Shown here piece after piece: positions 36,534 to 50,010 of a stretch of DNA of 64,000 nucleotides. Below the pieces are notes generated by a model. That model worked only from the letters and a program-made list of their open reading frames with translations, was not told the origin of the DNA and did no database searches. The translations under genes were made by a program, and so were the position numbers. Source of the DNA: Ctena decussata (taxonomy: Eukaryota; Mollusca; Bivalvia; Lucinida; Lucinidae); NCBI GenBank assembly GCA_963989385.1, contig OZ022515.1, forward strand, positions 6,356,803 to 6,420,802, written 5' to 3'. Position 1 is the first letter of the stretch, and the number at the start of each line of letters is the position of its first letter.

Positions 36534-37590
36534 ATGCCTCTGTGGCTGCGAGATTTGTTTGGACTGACAGAATAGATCGACATACTGATACGATGGTTAT
36601 TTCAGTTGGGTCTGGTTTTTGAATAAAGTGGTGCTGCTTGTAAGTTTTGTGATAAAGGACGCTTCGGACTGCGAAAAGACTCGTCTTTCAGCACTGACCA
36701 ATGTTGCTGGCGTTGTTCTAACAAAGCATGTGGTAATAAAGTATCAATTTTAGACACGGATCGTGGTTTTCAAACAGTAATCTCTCCGTTGACACGACCA
36801 TCCTTCTGTCTGTTATTTCTTGGTTTACAGAGTTGAACAGGCGTTTGTGGAACATGAGTAAGCCATCTCACACACAACTATCGCCGACTGGTATTATTTT
36901 TTCATGAGAATTTGGTATTTGTATATTGGAAAATTTCAGCAAAAAGGTAGTAGGCCCTGGTAAAGTGGTAGAAATAGATGAGTCTAAGTTTGGAAAAAGA
37001 AAATATCATAAAGGAAAAGAGTAGATGGCGTCTGGGTTTTCGGAGGTATAGAAAGAGATACTAATGAGTGTGTTTTGAAATGTGAAGCTGCCAGAACTGT
37101 TGATACATTGATAGCTTTAATTAACGAAAATATTCTGCCAGGCACCACTGCGATTTCAGACTGTTGAAAAGCTTGCAGCTCCCTACATAATGAAGGCGTC
37201 TCCCACCTTAAATTAACCCACTCTGTAAACTTTGTTGATCCCGAGACAGGTGCCCATACAAATACTATAGAGAGTACTTGCTGTGTTTTAAAGAAATCGC
37301 TACCAAAACACGGAACAACCAAGAATTTATATGATACTTATTTCGCACAGTATTGCGTGAGGAAACAGTTCTTTACTGGCCAAGAAGACCCCTTCCTTGA
37401 ATTTCTGAAGCTCGTCATGAATGTTTACCAGCCGAACTTTGACTCAACAGAAGAGGACATTGGAGCGTACCGGAAGAGGAAAGCAGCGAAACATCCCTCA
37501 GAAAAGTCAGCCAATATAGCCTGGGTGCCCCTTTCAAACATTCAGAACTTAAATTTGTCAACATCCAGCGCCAATGATTTTCAGATGTAA
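36534..37590 (+). pseudogene. Merlin-type (IS1595/ISXO2-like) transposase pseudogene
   Basis: The N-terminal part has a zinc-finger-like 'ACKFCDKGRFG' and 'CWRCSNKACG'. The catalytic core reads 'VVEIDESKFGKRKYHKG' (first Asp near 36975), 'WVFGG', 'PGTTAISDC' (second Asp near 37160) and 'GAHTNTIES' (Glu at 37270-37272), the D-D-E set of Merlin transposases. The copy is broken: stops in the N-terminal part, a one-base loss in an A run near 37014-37020 (the frame shifts after 'HKGK'), and TGA at 37165-37167 in place of the Trp after 'SDC'. The 3' part (37357-37590) is open. Terminal repeats were not found. It sits in the intron between the G4 and first COR exons, on the opposite strand to the gene. 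Confidence 0.85.
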
Positions 37591-38879
37591 ACAGGTAAGA
37601 TTGCTCATTGCTGAGTTTTTCAGGTATGATTAAGTATTATTTTGTATATTTCTGCCCATTTCCTGATGGGGGCTACCGCCCCCACTCCCCCGCTACACAA
37701 ATCAATCGCCGCTTGGCTCTTTACTTTAATTTCAAAAATGTTAATATCTCGTAACTTCACTCGCAGATTAGAAAACAAGATGGCGGCCATCAAAACTGTT
37801 TATCTGCGCTTAGCAACACTAGTAATGCGAATAGACGGGGACCGCTAAAGTGGACTCTATCCCAGAATGAGAATAAATGTAAAATATGCTGGCATATCAA
37901 TGATGACTGGAATATGCAATAAATGTTATAATTGTGCGTGCTTACACCACAAAGCATGAAGACTGGGGCAGTATCTAGCTCGCAATACATGATTTAACGA
38001 TATATAATTATTTGGAGAATAGGCCATTTTATTGTATGCAAAACGAAAAAAAAAAAAAGATATCAAAATCACCTAAGACGAGGAGGCTATAGCTATAAAA
38101 ATCTTATTATGGAAAGCAAATGCAAGTCACACTGCATCGAAGGTTTGGGACACGATAAATTTACAAATTAAGCTAAACATTGGTCTAATCATCTAAACAT
38201 CTACTTGGTCAAATTTTCGCGAGAGTATATCCTATGACAAACTGTCAGAGACCAGATGTCATAAGGGCAAACGTAGATTCTCACTGGCCAACGTCTGGCC
38301 TTACGTTGCTGAAGGGCGTGCATTGGGTTTGAAATATAACACTTCGAAAGGTGAAAAATACATACGCATGGTTGACTGTCATTCTGGGAAGTAAATCATC
38401 CGCTTTTCTGCTCCTTTGGGACCACAGACCTCATTTAGAGTCATTTTGAAAATGGGATTCTGCGTAGACCGGTGCTTTGGAGAGGGTTGTGAGTGTGGTC
38501 GGGGTTGGGGTAGGTGGATGGACGGGTGGTTTGGTGTGAGGGATCGTGGCCGGTGTCTCGGTTTTCGCTGCTCGTGATGTGCAGACTCATTCAAATCGAG
38601 TCTGCTGTTTTCGTCTATATGGTGCATTCTTTGCTCCCATTAATCAAACTATTCAGATGCATTGCGTAAAACAAAAAATTGCGACCACAAAGCCGAAAAT
38701 TGACCAAAGCAAATAACATTATGCCAAAAATCAAAACACATTTAAAGAATGACATTAAAAGTTTAAGGGGTGTGCTTACACCTCGAAATGGATCACTCTT
38801 ACTAATAAAAAATATTAAATTCAATCAATAAATAGGTTTGGTAGTAAAGGCAATAAACACCGAGGGTAATGCAAATTAA

Positions 38880-39000
38880 TTCCTAGCAAAAGAATTGAAG
38901 GAATATTTTTAAAACAAAAAATCAAAGAAACGAACATAGCCGACTCGCATTGACTCAGACTGTTCATGCGCAGTAATGTAACGCTGCAGAACTGTACACG
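38880..39000 (+). repeat. Dispersed repeat R3, copy 1
   Basis: 'gactcgcattgactcagact' and 'catgcgcagtaatgtaacgc' recur at 41083-41120 in the same orientation. Confidence 0.6.
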
Positions 39001-39269
39001 TCGCCTAGCACCGGCTTTAGTGGGACTGTGTTTTTAACAAGCAATTCGATGAACTAATGTCCTCCGCCTATGGAAAAATAGGGGAGGATGTACAATCCCA
39101 AAACGTACACTGTCCTTAACAATATGAGTACGAGGTTGAGTTAGAAATATTGCTAAGTTTGAAATGCATGAAAAGTAAGAAAACTCCATCTGGAGATTCT
39201 ATGAAAGCCACATGCAAGCTCTGAGACCATGCTAAAAACATCTGCACAATTTTAAAATGATTGGTTCAT

Positions 39270-40083
39270 AACCCTATGAGGAGCTGCACACACAAGGTAT
39301 CCACTGTTTATGCATTTTGTTAGGATTTGGGATTCAGTTCAACACATTAAAAAATGACAAAAATTATCATACTGTAATCTTAAAAATACATGCAAATTTA
39401 AAGACAATGAAGAAGAAGCCGGCAAAGTTTCAAAATGAAGTACAGTATGACAAACTGTAGAAGTTGTGCACACAAGGTATTTCCTGTCAATAGGTCTTCT
39501 GATGTGTCAAAATGACTTGATTTATAAAAGTGAAAAAAGTGGTAAAATATTATCCGACCATAACCCCTAAGTCACATGCACATTTACAGACCATGTGAAA
39601 GAAGCCTGCAAAGTTTCAGAATGATTCATGGCAAACTGTAGGAGGAGTTGAACACACAAGGTATGTATTGTCAATAGATCTTCTGATATTTAAAAATGAC
39701 TAAGTTTGCAAAGCGTATAATGTTGTGAAAAATTATTTGACAATTACCCCTAAGGCGCATGCACATTTACAGACCATAAAAAAGAAGCCTGCAAAGTTTC
39801 AGAATGATTCATGCAAAACTTAAGGAGGAGTTGCGCACACGAGATATGCACTCAAAAGGGATTCTAGCTTGAATAGCCTATAGTTCGAAGTATGGCCCAT
39901 GTTCCTTCTTTAGAATGTGTTTTCTGTTCCCGAAGGACTCTTGAGGATTTTATTCTGATGCTGAAAAATGACTTAGTTCGCAAAGTGAGAAAAATGGTAG
40001 AAAATATTTGACGATAACCCATAAAACACTTGCACATCTACATACCATGAAAAAAGAAGCCCTCAAAGTTTCAACATAATTCA
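39270..40083 (+). repeat. ~180-bp satellite
   Basis: Units begin near 39289, 39469, 39654 and 39834 with 'cacacaaggtat' and contain 'agcctgcaaagtttcagaat'. The fourth is interrupted by ~100 bp of another repeat (39855-39960). The last unit is cut by the MITE at 40088 and resumes at 40762 ('gtatgaggatttacgcacac'). Confidence 0.85.
39855..39960 (+). repeat. Dispersed repeat R4
   Basis: 'agttcgaagtatggcccatg' and 'gttcccgaaggactcttgag' match the reverse complement of 62200-62270 and 62585-62650, and more loosely 32090-32155. Confidence 0.6.
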
Positions 40084-40087
40084 TTAA

Positions 40088-40757
40088 ATCACAGTATCCG
40101 AACTCACTGTACCAGCTCTTCCGGTTTTCAAAGCGTTGAATCGAGAGTATAAAGATTCGCCTATAACCAGTAGTCGGAAATCATAATGTTTTGAGATTGT
40201 ACCCGGAATCTGCTGCGTAATTTATAGTTATCCAGCTTAGAAAATGTAAAGAAGTAAGTTTAATATAATTTGCTTTTCGATCTCTTTATTGCCCTGTACA
40301 ATGTCGTGTATGGGTGGATAGTTATGTGTACAGTATTCAAATCGCCCTTGGCATGATTCTAAAACTAGTTTGAGCCTTTTCTTACATGTTGTATAAAAAA
40401 TTTAAAATAGACGGAATCCGTTATCAATCTACAGTTTGTAAGTTTTGATAATAGGATGATAGGTAGGTTTTGCACGACACAAACTCGTGTTAAATTAAGC
40501 TGTTTGGAATGAAATTTCCGTGACGGCCATGAGTTTTTTCATTGTACATGGGTAATAAAAAAAAGACCGAAGAGCATATTATATTAAACTTACCTCTTTA
40601 CATTTTTCAAAGCTGAATAGCTATAAATGACGCAGCAGATTCCGAATAAAATCTCAAAACGTAATGATTTCCGACTACTGGTTATAAGAGAATTTTGTAC
40701 TCTCGATTCTACGCTATGAAAACCGGATGAGATGATTCAGTGAGTTCGGATACTGTG
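40088..40757. mobile_element. TTAA-flanked MITE with ~190-bp inverted termini
   Basis: The left end (40090-40280) and right end (40566-40757) are inverted repeats of about 190 bp at roughly 85% identity, starting CACAGTATCCGAACTCACTG. TTAA flanks both sides (40084-40087 and 40758-40761). The satellite unit it interrupts continues on the far side, so the insertion is real. A TTAA target with a noncoding interior points to a piggyBac-related nonautonomous element. The two bases AT before the left CACAG make the ends slightly unequal. Confidence 0.85.
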
Positions 40758-41029
40758 TTAAAGACTGTATGAGGATTTACGCACACAAGTTACCAAATGT
40801 AAAGAGAGGACGGAACTACAAAATCACGGACGCACAGAATCACAGAAGTACGGAACAGAGGAGCCACGAAAAGCCGAATACTATGTTCCCTCGCTTTTCT
40901 TCGAAACGGCGGTGGACAATAATACCAAACGACAATAAAACGTACAATCTGCACTACAATGATAAACGGGGTACTTCTTAAAGTCGACAAACGGCAAAAA
41001 ACCGGCTGAAGTAAAGACGAAATAAATAC

Positions 41030-41125
41030 TGAGGGAAAATCCTTCAAGGAACTATCAACGAAACGAAAACTACAGACTCGCTTTAACTGAGTCTGATCAT
41101 GCGCAGTCATGTAATATTGCAACTT
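41030..41125 (+). repeat. Dispersed repeat R3, copy 2
   Basis: 'gactcgctttaactgagtct' and 'catgcgcagtcatgtaatat' match copy 1 at 38940-38985. Confidence 0.6.
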
Positions 41126-41136
41126 TGTCCCCCTCA

Positions 41137-41152
41137 CCCCCCCCCCCCCCCC
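41137..41152. repeat. Poly-C tract
   Basis: A run of 16 C residues. Confidence 0.95.
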
Positions 41153-41744
41153 GCATCCTCTCCACACGCAAGCCCTATCACCCGCATCAGCGGAAACCTT
41201 TTTTTCAAAGAGACTCAGAAAAAGTCTTGCTTGTCAGGGCTGCTGCAAAGCTTTGATAAACAAATACTGACATGTGGAAGGATAGTGATCAACCTCCGAA
41301 ATTCCTCAGTTTTCTGTTTTTTCCGCCATCAAGTAAAACAACAGATTATTTGTTTTTCTAGAACGTCTCCATAGATTCTGCTGTGCGTTTTTTTTTCTAA
41401 CAGATTTAGAGTAAGTAACAACAGACCATTTGAGAATGGATTCATTTACTAGCCAATATGCGTGCCTTTCGTGATCTGTCAACTTATGTCTTTACTTCTT
41501 TCCCTTGTGGCTTTGAGGGCGAGACACGGAATCTGATTGTGTTAGTTCCTAGTCATTGCCATTTTTTTTTGAAAACAAAAAGAGATAAAATGTTTCCAAC
41601 ATTTAGACAGCAAACATTTTCGAATGTGGGTATATGTTTCTAAGTGTGCTCTAAAGTCTAAATTCCAAAGAAAAGTCAATCGGAAAACACCGTCATTGAC
41701 GGTCAACGGTAAACCAGTGTTATAAGGTTTGCAACGGAAAGATA

Positions 41745-42960
41745 CACAACTTGCTATGTCAACTAACCTGCTGTAACCTAGAAATAAGCATAGTTACTGA
41801 CCAAAGTATTCAATTAAAAGAGGTTTGAAAAGTATAAGCAACACTATAAACTTAACAAAAGGTAACGCAAACGTTTACTAGTCCGTGACCTAGAAATCTG
41901 GGGCATAGCCATAAACCGGGCTTTTATAGAACAAAGCGATTAACGCATCATATGTGACCGTGCCAAAATAAACCAAACCCAACAAAGTGGTTTGGAAGAT
42001 ATGAGAACTTCAACATCGTACATGCAAAGCTTTAAAACAAATGTTAATTAGCGAAAGGATGGATAGTCGGACAGAGGACCAAACGATCAGATGGACAGGG
42101 AAACGGACGAAAGTCATCTGATAGAATTTACATATCTCTTGGCATGCTTCATATTACAATTATCACAGTTTCCATAAAATGTTAGCCGGCATAATAAACT
42201 AGAATAGTATTTTATTCGACTCAAGCATTCGACATTGTGACACACCAAACTCTCCCAATAATATTGTAGTTGAACGAAAACACAATAAAAGCAAGTGCAA
42301 CATTCAAACTCTGTAATCTTGACCTTCAGTCAGAAGCAGCATTCTGCAGGACCTAGAAGTAAACCTAGTCACTTATGAACAGGCTATACTGACGTTTATT
42401 TGAGCAATAAGCAAATATTGTATTCCGAACTGATCATAAAATTTCAACACACTTTTTTAAGTAGATGTCCTTGACCTGTTATATGAAAAGGTATAAGACT
42501 GTTACTTTGACCTTCGGTCAGCAGCACCAGCCAGACTACAGCTGTATGTTAAATAATTTGCTGCAGCAAAATGGTAAGAAGAAGCCCTAGTAACTTACCT
42601 GAATTTTCAATTGAAGGAGATTTGATATATAAATAAACATGAAATGTACATTCAACGACAATTTTTTTACAAAGTTTACAAGTCTGTGACTGCGAGCATG
42701 GGTGGGGATTGTCTAGAATAAACCTTAAGGGCACCATCTTTTGTCATCCGCAACATTAACCAAACTTAAAAAACTAAGAGATCTTAAAAATCTTTAACAC
42801 ACAAGTTTAAACGCAATGTTAAAGCGGCAAATGGACAGACGGAGGGACGAACATCATACAAAATCCGTATGTCTCTCAAATGCTTAGTATGAAGTGGATT
42901 TTAAAAGAGTTTCTACATGTCAGCAATATATACAAGTCAAACGTTTATTTGAGATTTTAC
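41745..42960 (+). repeat. Two diverged direct copies of a ~730-bp repeat
   Basis: 41800-42230 and 42490-42950 share, in order, 'tattcaattaaaagaggttt', 'gtttactagtccgtgac', 'acattaaccaaact'-like and 'gatggacagggaaacggacg'-like segments. Each ends in an AG-rich 'gacagacggaggga' tail. The repeat lies just before the G4 exon. Confidence 0.55.
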
Positions 42961-43029
42961 ACCTAGCCCAGAGTTCAATCTGCTGCATATACCCGTGTTT
43001 TAGTCAATAGTTCAATACATAACTCTAAC

Positions 43030-43391
43030 CTTGAAGCCAGATTCTTTCCGCCGCTGAATTTCTCTGTCCAGTGGGAGCCACTTTGCTGGAGTTTTCTCTC
43101 CCCAACTTGACTGCTGCTTAGCAAGTTCAAATATCTCTGTTTTGAGCCAAGAGTACATTTTATCATTTTTCTTTGAGTTATCAACAATGAATTCCGTCTT
43201 AGACAATACGGCATTAAATGGCGATTCCGCGATTGCACTTCGAAATTCTTTGAAGAAATTTGCAGCTATGGTTTCTCGATTTTCCTTTGGTATTTTGTCG
43301 CCGTGGGTTCCAACAAGTATAACGTGTGGACGAATTTCGGATTTAACAGCATCAAACATGTAAATGATGTTCAGCCAGAAGATTATGGATT
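43030..43391 (-). CDS. Roc GTPase, G4 exon (Roc-COR-HEPN gene)
   Basis: The exon enters in phase 1 after TTTTACAG and leaves in phase 0 before GTTAGA. It reads 'SIIFWLNIIYMFDAV', then 'RPHVILVGTHGDKIPKE', where T-H-G-D-K stands for the N/T-K-x-D G4 motif that reads guanine. It ends with helices 'MYSWLKTEIFELAKQQ' and 'PAKWLPLDREIQ', the usual exit from Roc into COR. The G4 is of the TH-x-DK form common in ROCO proteins. The exon lies 13.6 kb from the G3 exon. The intron between them holds the X-box-rich satellite arrays. Confidence 0.9.
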
Positions 43392-44235
43392 CTGTAAAAG
43401 TGGTAATATTAGACATGATGTATAACTCTTGGCAAATAAATAACACCATTTATAATACACATAATGAAATTAGAAATCCCGAAAAGTTGCAAACATGCCT
43501 TTAAGGAGAAAAAAATACATGTACTATGATACTCTGAAAAAAATAAATGAATTATATAACGCTGAATATCACCAAGGACAAACACTGCATTAGCTCTATA
43601 TTTACATAAAGTCGAACATAAAAAGCAGCTTTTAGAAACTCCTTTGCAATCTATCGCAACACGCCAAATAATCCTGGTTCCAAGTTCAACTGTTTTCCTG
43701 CACTGGAAACTCGCTGCTGATTTATGTACGCTTGCTCCTCGGGCGAGTTTTCCACCATAAGGTTGTATAGTTATCATGAGTCCGCTGACGTTTACATTAA
43801 GACAAATATGTTTGTATATTTTGTTGCGTTGTGTTAAGGCACAGGAAATTATATTGAGATACTCTATTATACGAATCTGTCTTTAGTCAGCCCTGAGATA
43901 GGTTTTTTCACCTTCCTTTCTGTCCGTCTCTGTGTACTGTCTTACAGCCTCGCTTATTTCCTATCTGCATTAAAGTAGAAATTATATGATTAAACTGTCA
44001 AGATTTTCTACGTCTATGCACATTCTGTTTTGATGATTTAGACATACTGTTTGTTATGTACTTCCATATGGACAATCCAACAATCTTACTAAGGAAAATG
44101 CCAGTGCGCACCATAATTTGTGTGCATACTTTAGCCTAAGAATGGCACAAAGAGGTAAAGTAAAGAACCGTTTACATGTACAAAATTATATTCGAGAATT
44201 TCGGAAAAGGTAAATACAAATTTTAAAGAGTAACT

Positions 44236-44650
44236 ACACTTAAGGAACTGACTGAATCAGATCCCAAACCCCAGCCTCAACATCAAACGGAAAGATTAAC
44301 GAAGACATCCAAACAAACAACAAATCACAAGCGATAAGCCGAGCCAGCAGCCCCCCTACTCCCCCTTCCCAAATAGGTGGTAACTCAGCCATCCCTACTG
44401 AACTAAATAGTTTAGACCAACGGTAGGGTTACAACAGACTAAGCAAATTATACGAAAACATTTAACAACTATTTTACCTATTTTTTATTTTTATTATAGA
44501 AGGGTTAAAATGAAAACACAAATAAATTAAACAGCACCGGAAATAAAACAAATGCAACCGCAACGAAAGTACCGCCTTGGGACTGTAAGTAATAACTACT
44601 GGGGGGTTTAAACCGGTTTAACTGGGCCCAAACCTTCTAGCCTTCACTAT
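44236..44650 (-). repeat. Dispersed repeat R2, inverted copy
   Basis: 'ccgccttgggac' and 'ggggggtttaaaccggttta' through 'gataagccgagccagcag' are the reverse complement of 9525-9830, with the same internal spacing. Confidence 0.85.
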
Positions 44651-44699
44651 GTGTGTATGACTGATATATGGCCTGCGACTCAGGGAAACTGAAACACAA

Positions 44700-45390
44700 A
44701 CAAACTGATATATGGTATGCTAAAGGAAAACCGGGTGAGATTCTAGCAACGTTTATTGGACTTTAAACCTACTATGCCATTTGATTATTCTGTTACAGAT
44801 ATTCTTTGTTATACCAAAGTGAATGTTATCGCAAATGTGCTGTACAGTTTTTTCGTTGTATGTTTCGTCTTCTTTCGTAGTATTGATTGTGTAGTGTAAT
44901 ACGAAAGTGGCCCTTCCTGTAATGGTGAAACGGAAACCAAAGGCAAGACCGATATGTGCCTGTATCTGTCACTGAAACATTTCAAGGAATCATTTCTTCA
45001 TGTCCACCATCATTTTTTACCCTGGAACTACCAAAGGTATAACCTGCTGGAGGATATCAAGTTTATGGTATATACAAAATACTAAACATTTGGGTCGTGG
45101 AGTTCTGGAGAAGCAGATCTATAAAGACTTAACTCCTCTGTTGTGTAAACCAAGGACAAAGGCAGAGCCATTTTGGATCTTAGGACCATTAGCCTTTGAT
45201 AAGACATCAAGCATCTGGCTTGAATTGTTCTGGAGAAAAGGACTTTTGAATAATTTCCCTATGTAATAAGCAATGTCCTTAAGAATCAGGCAGGTCCTAT
45301 AGAAAAGGTGATAAGAGCCTTTTTCAGAAAATCAAAAATGTTGAGTGTAGTTGTTTCCTTATGTCAAAAAAGTCCCAAAACCAAAGAGAA
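44700..45390. other. No recognisable feature
   Basis: The 88-codon plus frame at 45000-45266 has no family motif. No exon of the minus-strand gene was found here. Confidence 0.5.
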
Positions 45391-48300
45391 AGTGTGATTT
45401 TTACATCGTTGCCATGGCAACGAATCATTAAAAATTATACTTTTGAAGACTTTAAATCAGAGCACTTTAAAATAGTCATATAAATTAATTTATTTGATGA
45501 AAGTAAGTCATGTATAAGCTTTTATGAGTGTGCATCAAAAAGTAAATACAAACACACAGAATGTGTTTCTATGGTAACTAATAGGAATAGTGTCAAGCAA
45601 GTTTTCTGCTGGCCGAAAACGATGACTTTCAGTCTTAATTATCTCGCAATAGTAAAGCTAGGATGCAAAAAGTGAGTATATGATCATACATGTGATATCT
45701 CCCGATTTCGGCGGAAACTCCTGATTTGGAGTCCTGTTTCACGTTCTTCCGGTCGGAGGACAAAATCTCCCGACGCGAGTTTTTTTTTTGCAACCACCAA
45801 ATAGCGTTTCCGCAGTGATCTCCATGTCAAGTTATTTATTAATTGGTTTACACAGCACAAAAGCGGTCTTATTTGATGACCATTGACAGGTGTGGAAGGT
45901 GTTAGTATCGATCGATAAAGTTAGTATGTGGGTCACATAATAGCAAAGGTACCTTACGACACATGCGAATATGCAACACCCAGATCGGTGCAGTTTTGAT
46001 CACAGCCTATAGTCTAGTAAAATTCGTTACACTATTTCATATTCATTCTAAATGTCTTGAAAAATGAACAGGTTGGTTTGTGTCTTAAAGATGCTACATG
46101 ACTAGCAATAGACCCTGATCAGACTGCTCCTGATCCGGGTCCACACTGTTTGCTTCAGACCTTTCTGTCCCAATATTTAGAATAAATGGTAATCCCTTCA
46201 GCTTTAAGTATAAGTGATCTTGTGTCACATGGCTTTGTTTTCCCGCCAAAACTCACCTAGGATTTGCACTCTAAGGAAAGGCTGGTTTAGTTACGTCATG
46301 TATGTGGGTCAAAGTGTAAATGAATATGCATCATAATGCTTTGCAGAGTAGGCCCTGATCAGAATGCACTGGTCAGCGTCTACACTGTCTGCCAGCAGCT
46401 TTGTCTACAAATGGTCTGCAATAGATGTTCATAATCATATAGGATTCCAAATTTGAGGTAATAGAAGAGTAATTATTAACATCATTTAAAAAAAATGGGC
46501 ATGCAGGTCTTTCATGAAAAATATAAAGAGCGACAACACTGTCTCAGCAACAAGTAGAAGCTTTTACAAAAAAAACTCTCTAAAAAAGATAGTAATTCTC
46601 AAAGAGTTTAAATCCTCTAACATGTGTTGATCTTGATGCTGCTCACTGGGTTTACATGTACAGTATATAGATGTGGAGTACATTCAGTGCTCTCTCTAAT
46701 GCTCAATTGCCTTCCCTTGACCATGACAAATAGCCTTAAGGGTGTCAAAAGTGCCAATTTTTGGTCTAAAAATGGAACATTTTACCGCGCAAAAATCTCC
46801 CTCTCAGAGACCCCAATGTCCCTCTGAGGAATCCCAAATCTCCCTACTTGGGTCCAAGAAAATATCACATGTATGTATGATGGATATACTAGTGTCTTGT
46901 GTTGGTAACGAAAGAATAAAAAGTTGACAATTTGCATTTTCCTGGTTTCCATGGAGACCAAAGTGGTCCCTATTCATTAAGATGGAAAAAAAATGTCATA
47001 ATTTGTAGAAGAAAATCTCGCAACAGACAAGCTAGGATGCAAGGAGTGTGTACATGATGCATACACTAGGGTTTTGTATTATTAATGAAAAAATTAAAAG
47101 GTTTACAATGTTGCATTTTTTTGGTTTCCATGGCGACCACAGTGGATCCTATTCATTAAAATTGAAAAAAAAATGTCATAATTTGAAGAAGAAAATCGCC
47201 AATAAATCCATACCTATGTAAATAATTTAACATACTACATCAAACTTCAAAGCTTACTTGGTAAGTAGAACACAATATGTTTTTAGTTTTATATCTTAAT
47301 TTGGTTTCCATTGCAGCTTGAATGACGGCATTATCATTAAAATGCACTTTCTTTTAATAAGCACTCTCCCTAAGTTTCAGACAGATGGTGATAAGTGACT
47401 AGTCACAGAAATTGTTACTTTTACCTCCATTTCATAAGACTCTATGAAAAGCTTTTACAGCACAAAGCATTTCCTGTTTCTGTCAATGTTTGCCATGGAA
47501 ACAAGATTTAAACATTTCATGAAGACTGTACAAGAATTCTAAATAATAAAACTTAAAATCAGCACTTTTCAGCTTGACTGTTGGGCTATGAATACTTTGT
47601 GTAGTTTTTCACACTCTCGAAAAATGAACTGCTTGAGCATGTTTTATCCAACAGAGCAAAGACAACTTATCTTTGCACTGCGTTGCCAAACAACATAAGT
47701 GTCACCATAGATACACATTTTATACATAATCAAAATTGGCCATTTTCTAAACATATCATCAGCTATCAGCAAAGATGCGTGTGAACAATTCATACAAGGT
47801 CGAAATGAATTAAATCTGTGTTGACAATATCGAAAGTAAAAAGTTTTACAATCTTTTTAATTAACGTAACCATAACAACAAAATCAACGCGACGTCAGTG
47901 AATTTACCTTAAAACCTGTTTTTCATAGCAAATTATCTACCTCCAGTTAAAGATTATATAAACAATCAATATAATTTTCAAATACTCTACATCTGTTTAA
48001 CATAGAGAAATACAATGCCCGAAAGTTTCGTTACCATGGTAACTCAAATATCAAACTCTCATCATCAGTATATAAATACGACATTTTTAAAGCACACTAT
48101 GTCTGTTCTTTTGACTGTTTATTTGCAATTCCTTTTTATTTTTATTCACATACATTTTTACACATACGAGAAAATAGAGGTTATGGAATGCTACAATTTA
48201 CGTTACCATGGCAAGCCAAGTAGGAATCTGTCACCAATATCGCATAAAAACAGCATATTTAAAGCATATTGTTTCTCTACAGCAAAGGTCTATATATGAA

Positions 48301-49572
48301 TTTCCCATATACTTTAAATAACAAACATTTCTTCTTCTCAGATCAATGATGAAAAGTTATACATTGTTCCAAATCTACGTTACCATAGCAACCAAATGGC
48401 AAATTACCACCAATGTTGCATGAAAGGAGCATATTTAAAGCATACTATTTTCTATTTAGCAAAAGTGTATATATAAATTTTCTATAAAACTTAAATAACA
48501 AACGTTTCTTCTTCCCTTGTCAAAAATAAAAGAAATACAATGTTCCAAATTTACTTTACAATAGCAACCAGAATGTCAACTTATTTCCAATTAATATATA
48601 AAAGCAGCATACTTAAAGCATATTATATCTCTTCAGCGAATGAGTCTCTTATGGGCAAATCCTATAAAGTTTAAGAAACACAAGATTTCTTTATTCATAC
48701 CAATATTGAAAAATTATGCAATGTACTAAATTTTCGTAACCATGGCAACCCATTCGTTAAACTATCTTAATCTTATATAAAACAGTATTTTTGAAACACC
48801 TTAATTCTTTTTAGATGAGGTTATCTGATGTGCAGTTCTAATTAAATTTAAATAACACGCAGTTCTTGTACCCATACAAAATAATAAAGTTATAGAATGT
48901 TCCAAATTTACATTACCACAGCAACCCAAACGGCAAACTGTCACCAAAGTTACATAAAAACCAAATTTCAAAGCACATATTTATCTGTTTATCAATGATA
49001 TATATTAGCTACACCTAAAAGTTTAGATAACTCACTTTCTTTTTCCCCCATACCAAAATAAGAAATTATGATAACATCCAAATTTACGTACGTTACCATG
49101 GCAACCTATATCACCACTCTTGCATAAAACAGCAAATTTGAAACATAAAATTTCTCTTCAGCAAAGGTGTATGTGAATTTCCCTTAAAAAGTGAATAACA
49201 AACATTTCTTTTACCCAATTTAAACATAAAAAAGTTTTACCATAGCAACCAAAATGACAAATTATTAGCAACGTTTTATTAAAACAGCATATTCAAAGCA
49301 TATTATTTAAAGAGCACTTTTCCTCTTTAGCAAAGAACCAGGTAAGATTTGGGCCATATTTGGCCCCCTCATTTATGAATTTTCGAAACTGCACTTCTTA
49401 AACTTCTTTTCATGTCATGTATGAGTTTAAACCTTTAACCATCAGTTCTGATTAAAATAATCCATATTCTAATGATATTTAACTTCTTCTGAGCCTCTAA
49501 ATGTACCCAACCTCAGCCGATTTTGGCAATTTCTGTCATTTTTGGCTTGCATTGGGCAAAAAATACCTGAGT

Positions 49573-49661
49573 GCAGGCAAGTGTACAGCTGATTTTTGGC
49601 GTGATAATGCATTTTAAGAACGTTAACAATGTGTGAAAAATTCAGCTGTGCACTTGCCTGC
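49573..49661. other. Hairpin with ~25-bp arms
   Basis: 'gcaggcaagtgtacagctga' (49573-49592) pairs with 'tcagctgtgcacttgcctgc' (49642-49661) with one mismatch. The stem extends through a T/A run with one unpaired base, leaving a loop of about 37 nt. It lies near the centre of the inverted arrays. Confidence 0.7.
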
Positions 49662-49994
49662 GCTGACACCTAATTTTAAACTTTTCTAAATGAAATAACG
49701 TCATTGACAACGGTTGCCTTGCAAGGACGCGCGTGCAGCCGGAACTCTTTTGGCATCACTCTTCATTTTTCAAATGTCTATTGCTCCTTGAATTTCAGAC
49801 TCTTTTCTTTCAAACTAAAAACTTAAAAGACGTTTATAGAAATGACACACAAAACTTGGGCAGCTTGATATCCAAAACAAATCTTATCATTGATTTGCTA
49901 GAAGAACAGTATGAAAGTGTCTATAAAATCATGTCAAGTAGATGATTTTGTTCTCAATTAAATCTAATGCTGGGGGTGGTGGGTTGAGGGGGCA

Positions 49995-50010
49995 GGGGGG
50001 GGGGGGGGGG
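49995..50010. repeat. Poly-G tract
   Basis: A run of 16 G residues. Confidence 0.95.

Noticed and set aside
38379..38627. Pro/His-rich minus frame
   Set aside because: It reads the complement of a G/T-rich stretch. Composition explains it.
45000..45266. 88-codon plus frame
   Set aside because: No family features, and it lies in the intron of the minus-strand gene.
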